Source: Pseudomonadota bacterium (GTDB lineage: Bacteria; Pseudomonadota; Alphaproteobacteria; Rhodobacterales; Rhodobacteraceae). Taken from it: 64,000 nucleotides of DNA. Shown here piece by piece: positions 25,156 through 33,573 of the stretch; position 1 is the stretch's first letter; every line of letters begins with the position of its first letter. The position numbers were made by a program, and so were the translations under genes. The DNA lies in NCBI GenBank assembly GCA_020161615.1, contig JAIUPD010000002.1, forward strand, positions 310,001-374,000, given 5' to 3'. Under the pieces are notes generated by a model. The model made no database searches and was not told the origin of the DNA. It saw only the letters and a list, made by a program, of their open reading frames with translations.

Positions 25156-27126
25156 GTGACCACGACCGCACCCGAGGCCGCGCTGCATTCCGTGCCCGCG
25201 CTTCTGGCCCGAAACGCCCGCCAATACGCCCGTCTGACCGCCTATCGCGAGAAGGAATTCGGCATCTGGCAGGCCTGGACCTGGGCCGAGGTGGCCGACG
25301 AAGTTCGGGCCATGGCGCTGGGCTTTCTGGCCCTGGGCATGGAGCGGGGCGATCACGTCGCGATCATCGGCCGCAACCGTCCGGCGCTGTACTGGTCGAT
25401 GGTGGCGGCGCAATCGGTGGGGGCGATTCCCGTCCCGCTCTATCAGGATGCGGTGACCGAGGAGATGGCCTATGTCCTCGACCATTGCGGGGCGCGCTTT
25501 GCCATCTGCGGCGATCAGGAACAGGTCGACAAGGTGATCGAGGTGCAGGAGAGCGTCTCGGGGATCGAGCAGATCCTCTACCTCGACCGCCGCGGCATGC
25601 GGAAATACGACCACGGGCAGATGAACTGGCTGATCGATGTCCAGGCCGAGGGGCGTGCGGCCGAGGCGCGGCTGGGGGTCGAGCTGACCCGGCGCCTGGC
25701 CGAGCAGGATTACGACACGACCTGCGTGATGCTCTATACCTCAGGCACCACGGGCAAGCCCAAGGGCGTGGTGCTGTCCAACCGCAACATCATCGAGACC
25801 GCCAAGGCTTCGTGCAGCTTCGACAGCCTCGGGCACAAGGACGAGATCCTGGCCTATCTGCCGATGGCCTGGGTGGGCGATTTCATCTTCTCGATGGGGC
25901 AGGCCTATTGGGGCGGCTTCTGCGTCAACTGCCCCGAGAATGCGACGACGATGATGTCGGACCTGCGCGAGATCGGGCCGACCTATTTCTTCGCCCCCCC
26001 TCGCGTGTTCGAGACCATGCTGACGCAGGTCATGATCCGCATGGAGGATGCGAGCCCGGCGAAAAAGCGCATGTTCGACCGCTACATGGCCCATGCCCGC
26101 AAGGTCGGCGGCGCCATTCTGGATGGCAAGCCGGTCTCGGGCGGCGACCGGCTGAAGTACCGGATGGGCGAGATGCTGGTCTACGGGCCGCTGAAGAACA
26201 CGCTGGGCCTGTCCAACATCCGCGTGGCCTATACCGCCGGTGAGGCGATCGGGCCCGAGATCTTCGATTTCTACCGCTCGCTGGGGATCAACCTGAAGCA
26301 GCTTTACGGGCAGACCGAGGCCTCGGTCTTCATCACCCAGCAGCCGGATGGCGAGGTCCGCTCGGATACGGTGGGGGTGCCCAGCCCCGGCGTGGAGGTG
26401 CGGATCGGGGAGACGGGCGAGGTCTTCTACCGCTCGCCGGGCACTTTCGTGGAATATTACAAGAACCCCGAAAGCACCGCGTCGACCAAGGATGCCGAGG
26501 GCTGGGTGGCCACCGGCGACGCCGGGTTCTTCGAGGAAGGCACCGGGCACCTGCGGATCATCGACCGGGCCAAGGATGTGGGCAAGATGGCCGACGGGCG
26601 GCTCTTTGCGCCGAAGTATGTCGAGAACAAGCTCAAGTTCTATCCCAACATCCTGGAGGCGGTGGTCTTCGGTTCGGGCCGCGACCGCTGCACGGCCTTC
26701 ATCAACATCGACCTGACGGCGGTCGGCAACTGGGCCGAGCGCAACAACATCGGCTATTCCAGCTATCAGGAACTGGCGGGGCATCCCCGGGTGCTGGCCC
26801 AGATCCAGGAGCATGTGGAGGCGGTCAACGCCTCGGTCGCGCAGGATGCCATGCTGTCCGGCTGCCAGATCCACCGCTTCCTGGTGCTGCACAAGGAACT
26901 CGACGCCGACGATGGCGAGATGACGCGGACCCGCAAGGTCAAGCGCCGCTTCATCGAGGAGAAATTCGCCGACCTGATCGCCGCGCTCTATTCGGACGCG
27001 AAGACCGTCTACACCGAGACGGAAGTCACCTACGAGGACGGCCGCAAGGGCGCGCTGAAAGCCACGCTGGAATTGCGAGACGCCGCGGTGGTGGCCCCGG
27101 CCGGGCAGCGGATGGCGGCGGAATAA
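25156..27126 (+). CDS. Long-chain-type AMP-forming acyl-CoA synthetase, first gene of ABC operon
   Basis: Translation starts at GTG 25156 after a GGAGGAG site, giving 656 aa. ANL-superfamily motifs are LYTSGTTGKPKGVVLS, the core GQTEASVF, the hinge WVATGDAGFFEEGTGHLRIIDRAKD and a C-terminal KVKRRFIEEKF. The FAA1-like architecture with a PPRVFE linker region indicates a bulky hydrophobic or aromatic carboxylic acid substrate rather than acetate. It is followed after 12 bases by the ATPase gene of a branched-chain-type importer, so the imported acid is probably its substrate. The exact acid is not known. Confidence 0.88.
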   Translation: MTTTAPEAALHSVPALLARNARQYARLTAYREKEFGIWQAWTWAEVADEVRAMALGFLALGMERGDHVAIIGRNRPALYWSMVAAQSVGAIPVPLYQDAVTEEMAYVLDHCGARFAICGDQEQVDKVIEVQESVSGIEQILYLDRRGMRKYDHGQMNWLIDVQAEGRAAEARLGVELTRRLAEQDYDTTCVMLYTSGTTGKPKGVVLSNRNIIETAKASCSFDSLGHKDEILAYLPMAWVGDFIFSMGQAYWGGFCVNCPENATTMMSDLREIGPTYFFAPPRVFETMLTQVMIRMEDASPAKKRMFDRYMAHARKVGGAILDGKPVSGGDRLKYRMGEMLVYGPLKNTLGLSNIRVAYTAGEAIGPEIFDFYRSLGINLKQLYGQTEASVFITQQPDGEVRSDTVGVPSPGVEVRIGETGEVFYRSPGTFVEYYKNPESTASTKDAEGWVATGDAGFFEEGTGHLRIIDRAKDVGKMADGRLFAPKYVENKLKFYPNILEAVVFGSGRDRCTAFINIDLTAVGNWAERNNIGYSSYQELAGHPRVLAQIQEHVEAVNASVAQDAMLSGCQIHRFLVLHKELDADDGEMTRTRKVKRRFIEEKFADLIAALYSDAKTVYTETEVTYEDGRKGALKATLELRDAAVVAPAGQRMAAE

Positions 27127-27138
27127 GGGACGAGGGAC

Positions 27139-27960
27139 ATGCTGGATCAACCCGCAGAGGGCTATGTCACCGCCGATGGCCGCCAGATCGGCCCGGTGGT
27201 GCTGGAACTGAAGAACATCACCCTGCGTTTCGGGGGCGTCGAGGCGATCAAGAACATCTCGTTCGACATCCGTGAGGGCGAGATCCGGGCGATCATCGGC
27301 CCGAACGGGGCGGGCAAGTCGTCGATGATGAATGTCATCTCGGGCTTCTATGTCCCGCAGGAGGGCGAGATCCTCTACAAGGGCTACAAGCGCCGCAAGA
27401 TGCCGCCCTATCAGGTGGCGCGCACCGGCATCGCCCGCACCTTCCAGAACATCGCGCTGTTCGAAGGCATGTCGGTTCTGGACAACATCATGACCGGCCG
27501 CATGAACCTGATGAAATCGGGCTTCCTGAAACAGGCGCTCTGGTGGGGGCCGGCATCGCGCGAGGAAGACGAGCACCGCGAGAAGGTCGAGAAGGTCATC
27601 GACTTCCTGGAAATCCAGCACATCCGCAAGACCCCCGTGGCACGCCTGCCCTATGGCTTGAAGAAGCGGGTCGAACTGGCCCGGGCGCTGGCGGCGGAAC
27701 CGCAGATCCTGCTGCTGGACGAGCCAATGGCCGGGATGAACGTCGAGGAGAAGGAGGACATGTCCCGCTTCATCCTCGATGTGAACGACGAATTCGGTAC
27801 CACCATCGTGCTGATCGAGCATGACATGGGCGTGGTCATGGACCTTTCCGACCGGGTGGTGGTGATGGATTACGGCAAAAAGATTGGCGACGGCACGCCC
27901 GACGAGGTGCGCAACAACCAAGACGTCATCGACGCCTATCTGGGGGTGGCCCATGAGTGA
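27139..27960 (+). CDS. ABC importer ATP-binding protein (LivG type)
   Basis: This 273-residue ATPase has Walker A GPNGAGKSS, a LivG-type signature LPYGLKKRVELARAL, Walker B ILLLDEPMAGM and an IEHDMGVVMDLSDRVVVMDYG switch region. It has the length and motifs of the larger (LivG) ATPase of hydrophobic-amino-acid-type importers. It energises uptake together with the LivF-type ATPase encoded at 31.4 kb. Its last eight bases overlap the following permease gene. A short insert rich in Lys and Glu (residues about 125-155) is specific to this subfamily. Confidence 0.93.
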   Translation: MLDQPAEGYVTADGRQIGPVVLELKNITLRFGGVEAIKNISFDIREGEIRAIIGPNGAGKSSMMNVISGFYVPQEGEILYKGYKRRKMPPYQVARTGIARTFQNIALFEGMSVLDNIMTGRMNLMKSGFLKQALWWGPASREEDEHREKVEKVIDFLEIQHIRKTPVARLPYGLKKRVELARALAAEPQILLLDEPMAGMNVEEKEDMSRFILDVNDEFGTTIVLIEHDMGVVMDLSDRVVVMDYGKKIGDGTPDEVRNNQDVIDAYLGVAHE

Positions 27961-28939
27961 CAACCTTCTCTTCGCCATGGAGGCCGCGCTCAACGGCGTC
28001 ACCGTGGGCATCATGTATTCGCTGGTGGCGCTGGGGTTCGTGCTGATCTTCAAGGCCTCCGGCATCTTCAACTTTGCCCAAGGGGTGATGGCGCTGTTCG
28101 CGGCGCTGACTCTGGTGGGCCTGCAGAACGGCCAGATCCCCTTCGCGCCGATCATCAACGCGGCCTTCGGCACCTCGATCCACAATTTCGGCTGGAACCT
28201 GCCCTCGCTGGTGGCGATCCCGCTGACCGTTCTGGTCATGATCGGCATGGCCTGGGCGATCGAGCGGGTGGTGCTGAAGCATCTGGTCAACCAGGAGCCG
28301 ATCATCCTGTTCATGGCCACCATCGGCCTTGCGTTCTTCCTCGAGGGGCTGGGCGACATCATGTGGGGGGCCGAGGTCAAGCGGCTGGATGTCGGCATCC
28401 CGCAGGGTATGTCCTCCTGGGTGGACGAGACGACCTACAACCTCTTCGGTTACGGCTTCTTCATCGACACGCTGAGCCTTTACGCGCTGGGCATTGCCGC
28501 GGTGCTGGTCACCGGGCTCGTGCTCTTCTCGCAATATACCAAGCAGGGCCGGGCCTTGCGCGCGGTGGCCGATGACCATCAGGCGGCGCTGTCAGTCGGC
28601 ATCTCGCTGCGGTTCATCTGGGTGCTGACCTGGTCCATCGCCGGGATCGTCGCGCTGGTGGCGGGGATCATGTGGGGCTCGAAATCCGGCGTGCAATTCT
28701 CGCTGTCGCTGATCGCGCTCAAGGCCCTGCCGGTGCTGATCCTGGGCGGCTTCACCTCGATCCCCGGGGCCATCGTCGGCGGCCTGCTGATCGGCGTGGG
28801 CGAGAAGCTCTTCGATTTCTTCATGCAGCCGGTGATCGGCGGCGCCACCGAGAACTGGTTCGCCTACATGCTCGCCCTCGTTTTCCTGCTGTTCCGTCCG
28901 CAGGGCCTGTTCGGCGAACGCATCATCGAGAGGGTCTGA
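27953..28939 (+). CDS. ABC importer permease (LivH type)
   Basis: This 328-residue inner-membrane permease has about eight helices. ATG 27953 overlaps the upstream ATPase gene by eight bases. LivH-like motifs include YSLVALGFVLIFKASGIFNFAQG near the N-terminus and the cytoplasmic loop LRAVADDHQAALSVGI, which docks on the ATPases. The C-terminus FRPQGLFGE is typical. It forms the channel with the LivM-type permease that follows four bases later. Confidence 0.93.
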   Translation: MSDNLLFAMEAALNGVTVGIMYSLVALGFVLIFKASGIFNFAQGVMALFAALTLVGLQNGQIPFAPIINAAFGTSIHNFGWNLPSLVAIPLTVLVMIGMAWAIERVVLKHLVNQEPIILFMATIGLAFFLEGLGDIMWGAEVKRLDVGIPQGMSSWVDETTYNLFGYGFFIDTLSLYALGIAAVLVTGLVLFSQYTKQGRALRAVADDHQAALSVGISLRFIWVLTWSIAGIVALVAGIMWGSKSGVQFSLSLIALKALPVLILGGFTSIPGAIVGGLLIGVGEKLFDFFMQPVIGGATENWFAYMLALVFLLFRPQGLFGERIIERV

Positions 28940-28943
28940 GACT

Positions 28944-30020
28944 ATGCTTTACCGTGAAGCGGGCGACTTCAAGACGTCCTATGCCAGCGACAACCAGACC
29001 TTTCCGATCCGGTTCGACCGCTATGCCTATTGGGTCGTGATGGCGGTGGCCTTCCTGGTCCTGCCGATGGTCATGAACGATTACTGGGCCAATTCCATCG
29101 TCGTGCCCTTCATGATCTATGTGATCGCGGCGCTGGGGCTGAACATCCTGATCGGCTATACGGGCCTGCTGTCGCTTGGCACCGCCGCCTTCATGGCCGT
29201 GGGCGCCTATGCGACCTTCAAGCTGTCGACCGCCTTTCCGGCGATGCCGATCTATCTGGTCTTCATCCTGTCGGGTCTGGTGACTTCGGCCGTGGGCGTC
29301 CTGTTCGGGCTGCCGTCCCTCAAGATCAAGGGGTTCTACCTGGCAGTGGCGACGCTTGCCGCGCAGTTCTTCCTGATCTGGCTTTTCACCCGTTACGGCT
29401 GGTTCTTCAACTATTCGTCCACCGGCCAGATCTCGATGCCCGAACGCTCGATGTTCGGCGTCACCATCACCGGGGCCACGGCCAGCTCGACGGCGGTCTA
29501 TTTCACCTGCCTGATCTTCACCGTGGCGATGGCCTGGCTGGCGCGCAACCTGACGCGCGGGCAGATGGGCCGCACCTGGATGGCGATCCGCGACATGGAC
29601 ATCGCGGCCGAGATCATTGGCGTGAATCCCCTGATCGCCAAGCTTAGCTCCTTCGCCGTGTCGTCCTTCTTCGTGGGCGTGGCCGGGGCACTGATGTTCG
29701 GGGTCTATCTGGGCGCGGTCGAGGCAGGCGAGGCCTTCGGCATCAACAAGAGCTTCCTCGTCCTCTTCATGGTCATCATCGGCGGGCTGGGGTCGATCCT
29801 GGGGTCGTTCCTGGGGGCCGCGTTCCTGGTGGTGCTGCCCGTCCTCCTGAAGATCCTGCTGGTCGATAACCTCGGCTGGCCGGCCGACCTCGCGCGGCAC
29901 CTGGAGATCATGATCATCGGCGCGCTGATCATCATCGTGCTGATCGCCGAGCCGCACGGCATGGCGGCGCTGTGGCGGACGATCAAGGAAAAACTGCGGC
30001 TTTGGCCCTTCCCGCATTGA
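28944..30020 (+). CDS. ABC importer permease (LivM type)
   Basis: This 358-residue permease starts at ATG 28944, four bases after the LivH-type gene. It has an N-terminal cytoplasmic extension of about 30 residues, then helices with AALGLNILIGYTGLLSLGTAAFMAVGAY, the LivM hallmark. The ATPase-coupling loop reads GRTWMAIRDMDIAAEIIGVN. It pairs with the LivH-type protein to make the translocation path. Confidence 0.93.
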   Translation: MLYREAGDFKTSYASDNQTFPIRFDRYAYWVVMAVAFLVLPMVMNDYWANSIVVPFMIYVIAALGLNILIGYTGLLSLGTAAFMAVGAYATFKLSTAFPAMPIYLVFILSGLVTSAVGVLFGLPSLKIKGFYLAVATLAAQFFLIWLFTRYGWFFNYSSTGQISMPERSMFGVTITGATASSTAVYFTCLIFTVAMAWLARNLTRGQMGRTWMAIRDMDIAAEIIGVNPLIAKLSSFAVSSFFVGVAGALMFGVYLGAVEAGEAFGINKSFLVLFMVIIGGLGSILGSFLGAAFLVVLPVLLKILLVDNLGWPADLARHLEIMIIGALIIIVLIAEPHGMAALWRTIKEKLRLWPFPH

Positions 30021-30078
30021 GGCGGGGCCCGAGAGATCGAAGACCAATGAAACCGTCATCGACTGGGAGGAGAAACCA

Positions 30079-31368
30079 ATGAAGATGACCACGTTCGCGG
30101 CCTTGCTTGCCGCCACGACCGGCCTCGCGGCGCCCGCCGTCGCGCAGGATCTGCACTTCCCGATGCTGAACTACCGCACCGGGCCCTTTGCCCCCGGCGG
30201 CATCCCCTTCGCCGACGGCTATCAGGATTACCTGACGCTGATCAACGAGCGCGACGGCGGCATCGGCGGCCTGCCGATCCGCATGAGCGAATGCGAAACC
30301 GCCTACAACACCGAGCGCGGCGTCGAATGCTATGAATCGATCCGTGGCGATAACCCGCTGATCATCCAGCCGCTGTCGACCGGCATCACCTATCAGTTGA
30401 TCCCGCGCGTTACCGCCGATGGCGTGCCGCTGCACACGATGGGCTACGGCCGGACCTCGGCCATGCAAGGCGAGACCTTCCCCTGGGTCTTCAACTATCC
30501 TGCCAACTATTGGGACGGAGCCTCGGTCGCGATCAACTATCTGCTCAGCCAGAACGGGGATTCCCTGGAAGGCAAGAAGATTGTCCTGCTCTATCACAAC
30601 TCGGCCTATGGCCGCGAACCGATCCCGACGCTGGAATCGCTCGCCGCCAGCAACGGGTTCGAGCTGGTGCTGATCCCCGTCGACTCGCCCGGTCAGGAGC
30701 AGTCGAGCCAGTGGCTGCAGATCCGCCGTGAGCGCCCGGATTATGTGATCATGTGGGGCTGGGGCGTGATGAACGCCGTCGCCATCCAGGAGGCCGCCAA
30801 CATCCGCTTCCCGATGGACCATTTCATCGGCATCTGGTGGTCGGGTTCGGAAAACGACGTGGTGCCGGTGGGCGCGGGTGCCGACGGCTATACCGCGCTG
30901 ACCTTCCACGGCGTCGGCCGCGACTATCCGCTCTATGACGACATCCAGACCTATGTCGTCGACCGCGGCCTGGCTGCCGGCAACGGCGACCAGATCGGTT
31001 CGGCCGTCTATTCCCGCGGGCTCTATGCCGCGATGCTGGCGGTCGAGGCCGCCCGCACCGCGCAGGAACTGGCGGGCCATGCCCAGATCAACGCCGCCGA
31101 AATGCGGGCGGGCATGGAAGCGCTGAGCATCACCGAAGAGCGTCTGGCGGAACTGGGTCTGCCGAACTTCTCGGCGCCCTTCGACGTCAGCTGCCAGAAC
31201 CACGGCGGCGGCGGCGCGGCGATGATGCAGCAATGGGATGCCGACACGCAGACCTGGAGCTTGATCACCGACTGGATCCAGTCGGACCGCGAACTGATCG
31301 GCGAACTGGCGACGGCGGACGCCGCGGCCTATGCGACCGAGAACAACATCACCCCGGGCTGCCTGTAA
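30079..31368 (+). CDS. Periplasmic substrate-binding protein of the LivJ/K-like importer
   Basis: This 429-residue protein has a Sec signal peptide (residues 1-24, ending PAVAQD) and a type I periplasmic-binding fold (Peripla_BP_6-like). Visible strands include FPMLNYRTGPFAPGG, then IQPLSTGITYQLIPR, KKIVLLYHNSAYGREPIPTL and VIMWGWGVMNAVAIQEAAN. It binds the ligand and delivers it to the permeases. The length and lack of the usual LivJ N-terminus suggest a non-amino-acid ligand, in line with the flanking ligases. A strong hairpin follows the stop, as often happens after highly expressed binding-protein genes. Confidence 0.92.
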   Translation: MKMTTFAALLAATTGLAAPAVAQDLHFPMLNYRTGPFAPGGIPFADGYQDYLTLINERDGGIGGLPIRMSECETAYNTERGVECYESIRGDNPLIIQPLSTGITYQLIPRVTADGVPLHTMGYGRTSAMQGETFPWVFNYPANYWDGASVAINYLLSQNGDSLEGKKIVLLYHNSAYGREPIPTLESLAASNGFELVLIPVDSPGQEQSSQWLQIRRERPDYVIMWGWGVMNAVAIQEAANIRFPMDHFIGIWWSGSENDVVPVGAGADGYTALTFHGVGRDYPLYDDIQTYVVDRGLAAGNGDQIGSAVYSRGLYAAMLAVEAARTAQELAGHAQINAAEMRAGMEALSITEERLAELGLPNFSAPFDVSCQNHGGGGAAMMQQWDADTQTWSLITDWIQSDRELIGELATADAAAYATENNITPGCL

Positions 31369-31378
31369 GCCCGGAGCC

Positions 31379-31402
31379 GCGGGCGCCCTGCGGGGCGCCC
31401 GC
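31379..31402 (+). terminator. Intra-operon hairpin after the binding-protein gene
   Basis: A perfect 10-bp GC-only stem (31379-31388 with 31393-31402) with a TGCG loop but no T-tract. It probably acts as an mRNA-stabilising or partial attenuation element rather than a full stop. Confidence 0.6.
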
Positions 31403-31420
31403 CATCCCCCAACGCAGTCA

Positions 31421-32260
31421 ATGACGGATCCCGCCATGTTCGATGCCAAGCCCCAGGCCGAGACGCTGCTCGATGTGAAGAACATCGAGGTGATCTACAA
31501 CCATGTGATCCTGGTGCTGAAAGGGGTCAGCCTGTCGGTGCCCAAGGGCGGCATCACCGCGCTTCTGGGCGGCAACGGCGCGGGCAAGTCCACGACGCTC
31601 AAGTCGATCTCGGGCCTGCTGAAATCCGAACGGGGCGAGATCACCAAGGGCTCGATCAGCTACAAGGGCCAGGATCTGGCAGGCCGCGACCCGGCCGATC
31701 TGGTCAAGTCCGGTGTCATCCAGGTCATGGAAGGTCGCCACTGCTTCGAACACCTGACGGTCGAGGAGAACCTTCTGACCGGCAGCTATACCAGGACCGA
31801 CGGACGCGGCGCCACGGCCGCCGATCTGGAGATGGTCTACGAATATTTCCCCCGCCTGAAGACCCGCCGCAAATCGCAGGCCGGCTATACATCGGGCGGC
31901 GAGCAGCAGATGGTCGCCATCGGCCGGGCGATGATGGCGCGGCCCGAGATGATCCTGCTGGACGAACCCTCGATGGGCCTGGCGCCGCAGCTGGTCGAAC
32001 AGATCTTCGAGATCGTGAAACGGCTGAACCAGGAACAGGGCGTGACGATCCTGCTGGCCGAGCAGAACACCAACGTGGCGCTGAAATACGCCCATACCGG
32101 CTATATCCTGGAAAACGGCCGCGTCGTCATGGACGGCACCGCGCAGGCCCTGCGCGAGAACCCGGATGTGGCCGAATTCTACCTCGGCATGTCGGACAAG
32201 GGGCGCAAGTCGTTCCGCGACGTGCGCAGCTACCGCCGCCGCAAGCGCTGGCTGGCCTGA
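31421..32260 (+). CDS. ABC importer ATP-binding protein (LivF type)
   Basis: This protein has 279 residues from ATG 31421 (an alternative ATG lies at 31436). Walker A is GGNGAGKST, the signature is YTSGGEQQMVAIGRAM, Walker B is MILLDEPSMGLAP, followed by a LAEQNTNVALKYAHTGYILENGRV region typical of LivF. A C-terminal tail of about 30 basic residues (KGRKSFRDVRSYRRRKRWLA) extends beyond the usual length. It is the second ATPase of the importer. Confidence 0.92.
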   Translation: MTDPAMFDAKPQAETLLDVKNIEVIYNHVILVLKGVSLSVPKGGITALLGGNGAGKSTTLKSISGLLKSERGEITKGSISYKGQDLAGRDPADLVKSGVIQVMEGRHCFEHLTVEENLLTGSYTRTDGRGATAADLEMVYEYFPRLKTRRKSQAGYTSGGEQQMVAIGRAMMARPEMILLDEPSMGLAPQLVEQIFEIVKRLNQEQGVTILLAEQNTNVALKYAHTGYILENGRVVMDGTAQALRENPDVAEFYLGMSDKGRKSFRDVRSYRRRKRWLA

Positions 32261-32321
32261 GGCCGCAAACGATAACGACCTGCCCGAGGCGGGCACAAGA
32301 CGGGAGGCCCCAGTAGGAGCC

Positions 32322-33542
32322 ATGGGAAAGCACTTCGACACGCTCGAGACCCGCTCGGCCGACCAGCGCGCCGCCGACCTCGCCCGGGATCTGCCGGGGC
32401 TGATCGCCCGGGCGCAGGCGACCGCCGGGATGGGCGCCTCGCTCGCCGGGGTCGATGCTGCCGCGATCACCGATGCCGCCGCCTTGGCCGCGCTGCCGGT
32501 GCTGCGCAAATCGGCGCTGGTCGAAGCGCAGGCGGCCTCAGCCCCCTTCGGGGGTTACGCCGCGCTGAAGACCGCCGAGTTCGACCATGTGTTCCAGTCG
32601 CCAGGCCCGATCTACGAGCCGGGCCGCGCCAGCGCCGATTGGTGGCGGCTGGGACGGTTCCTGACCGCCTCGGGCATCGGGCGCGGCGATATCGTGCAGA
32701 ATTGCTTCAGCTATCATCTGGTCCCGGCAGGCATGATGTTCGAGAACGGCGCCCGCGCGGTCGGTGCCGCCGTCCTGCCTGCGGGCACCGGCCAGACCGA
32801 GCTGCAGGTGCGGGCGGCCGTCGACATCGGCACCACCGCCTATGCCGGCACCCCCGATTACCTGAAGATCATCCTCGACAAGGCCGACGAGATGGGCGAG
32901 CGGCTGGCCATCACCAAGGCGGTGGTGGGCGGCGGCGCCCTTTTCCCGTCGCTCCGCGCCTTCTATGCCGAGCGCGGGATCACTTGCCGCCAATGCTACG
33001 CCACCGCCGACCTCGGCAACGTCGCTTATGAAACGGACGCGATGGAGGGCATGGTCATCGACGAGGGGGTGATCGTGGAAATCGTCCGCCCCGGCACCGG
33101 CGATCCGGTCCCGCATGGCGAGGTGGGCGAGGTCGTGGTGACCACGCTGAACCGCGACTACCCGCTGGTGCGTTTCGCCACCGGGGACCTCTCGGCGATC
33201 ATGGAGGGCGCCAGCCCCTGCGGCCGCACCAACCTCAGAATCAAGGGCTGGATGGGCCGCGCCGACCAGACCACCAAGATCAAGGGCATGTTCGTGCGCC
33301 CTGAGCAGGTCGCGGCCTTCGTCGCCCGGCACGAGGAAGTGGGCCGCGCCCGCGTCGTCGCCACGCGTGAGGGCGAGATGGACGTGATGACGGTGCGCAT
33401 CGAAACCCGGGCCTCGAATCCGGCGTTGTATGAAACGACGCTGCTCGATACGCTGAAATTGCGGGGCAAGGTTGAACTCGTGCCGCCCGGCACCCTGCCC
33501 AATGACGGCAAGGTGATCGAGGATCTGCGCAGCTACGAGTAA
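32322..33542 (+). CDS. PaaK-like phenylacetate-CoA ligase family protein
   Basis: This protein has 406 residues, starting at ATG 32322 behind a TAGGAG site. It belongs to the PaaK branch of adenylate-forming enzymes: FQSPGPIYEPG replaces the usual SSGTTGxP loop, later ATADLGNVAYE serves as the core motif, RFATGDLS contains the ATP-contacting Asp, and a PaaK-type C-terminal domain (GMFVRPEQVAAFVARH) follows. The altered P-loop could change or weaken adenylation. As the last gene of the ABC operon it is a second CoA ligase for an aromatic or similar acid, or a regulator-like paralogue. Confidence 0.85.
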   Translation: MGKHFDTLETRSADQRAADLARDLPGLIARAQATAGMGASLAGVDAAAITDAAALAALPVLRKSALVEAQAASAPFGGYAALKTAEFDHVFQSPGPIYEPGRASADWWRLGRFLTASGIGRGDIVQNCFSYHLVPAGMMFENGARAVGAAVLPAGTGQTELQVRAAVDIGTTAYAGTPDYLKIILDKADEMGERLAITKAVVGGGALFPSLRAFYAERGITCRQCYATADLGNVAYETDAMEGMVIDEGVIVEIVRPGTGDPVPHGEVGEVVVTTLNRDYPLVRFATGDLSAIMEGASPCGRTNLRIKGWMGRADQTTKIKGMFVRPEQVAAFVARHEEVGRARVVATREGEMDVMTVRIETRASNPALYETTLLDTLKLRGKVELVPPGTLPNDGKVIEDLRSYE

Positions 33543-33573
33543 CCTTTGGGCCTCCGCAGGAAGGGAGGCCTTG

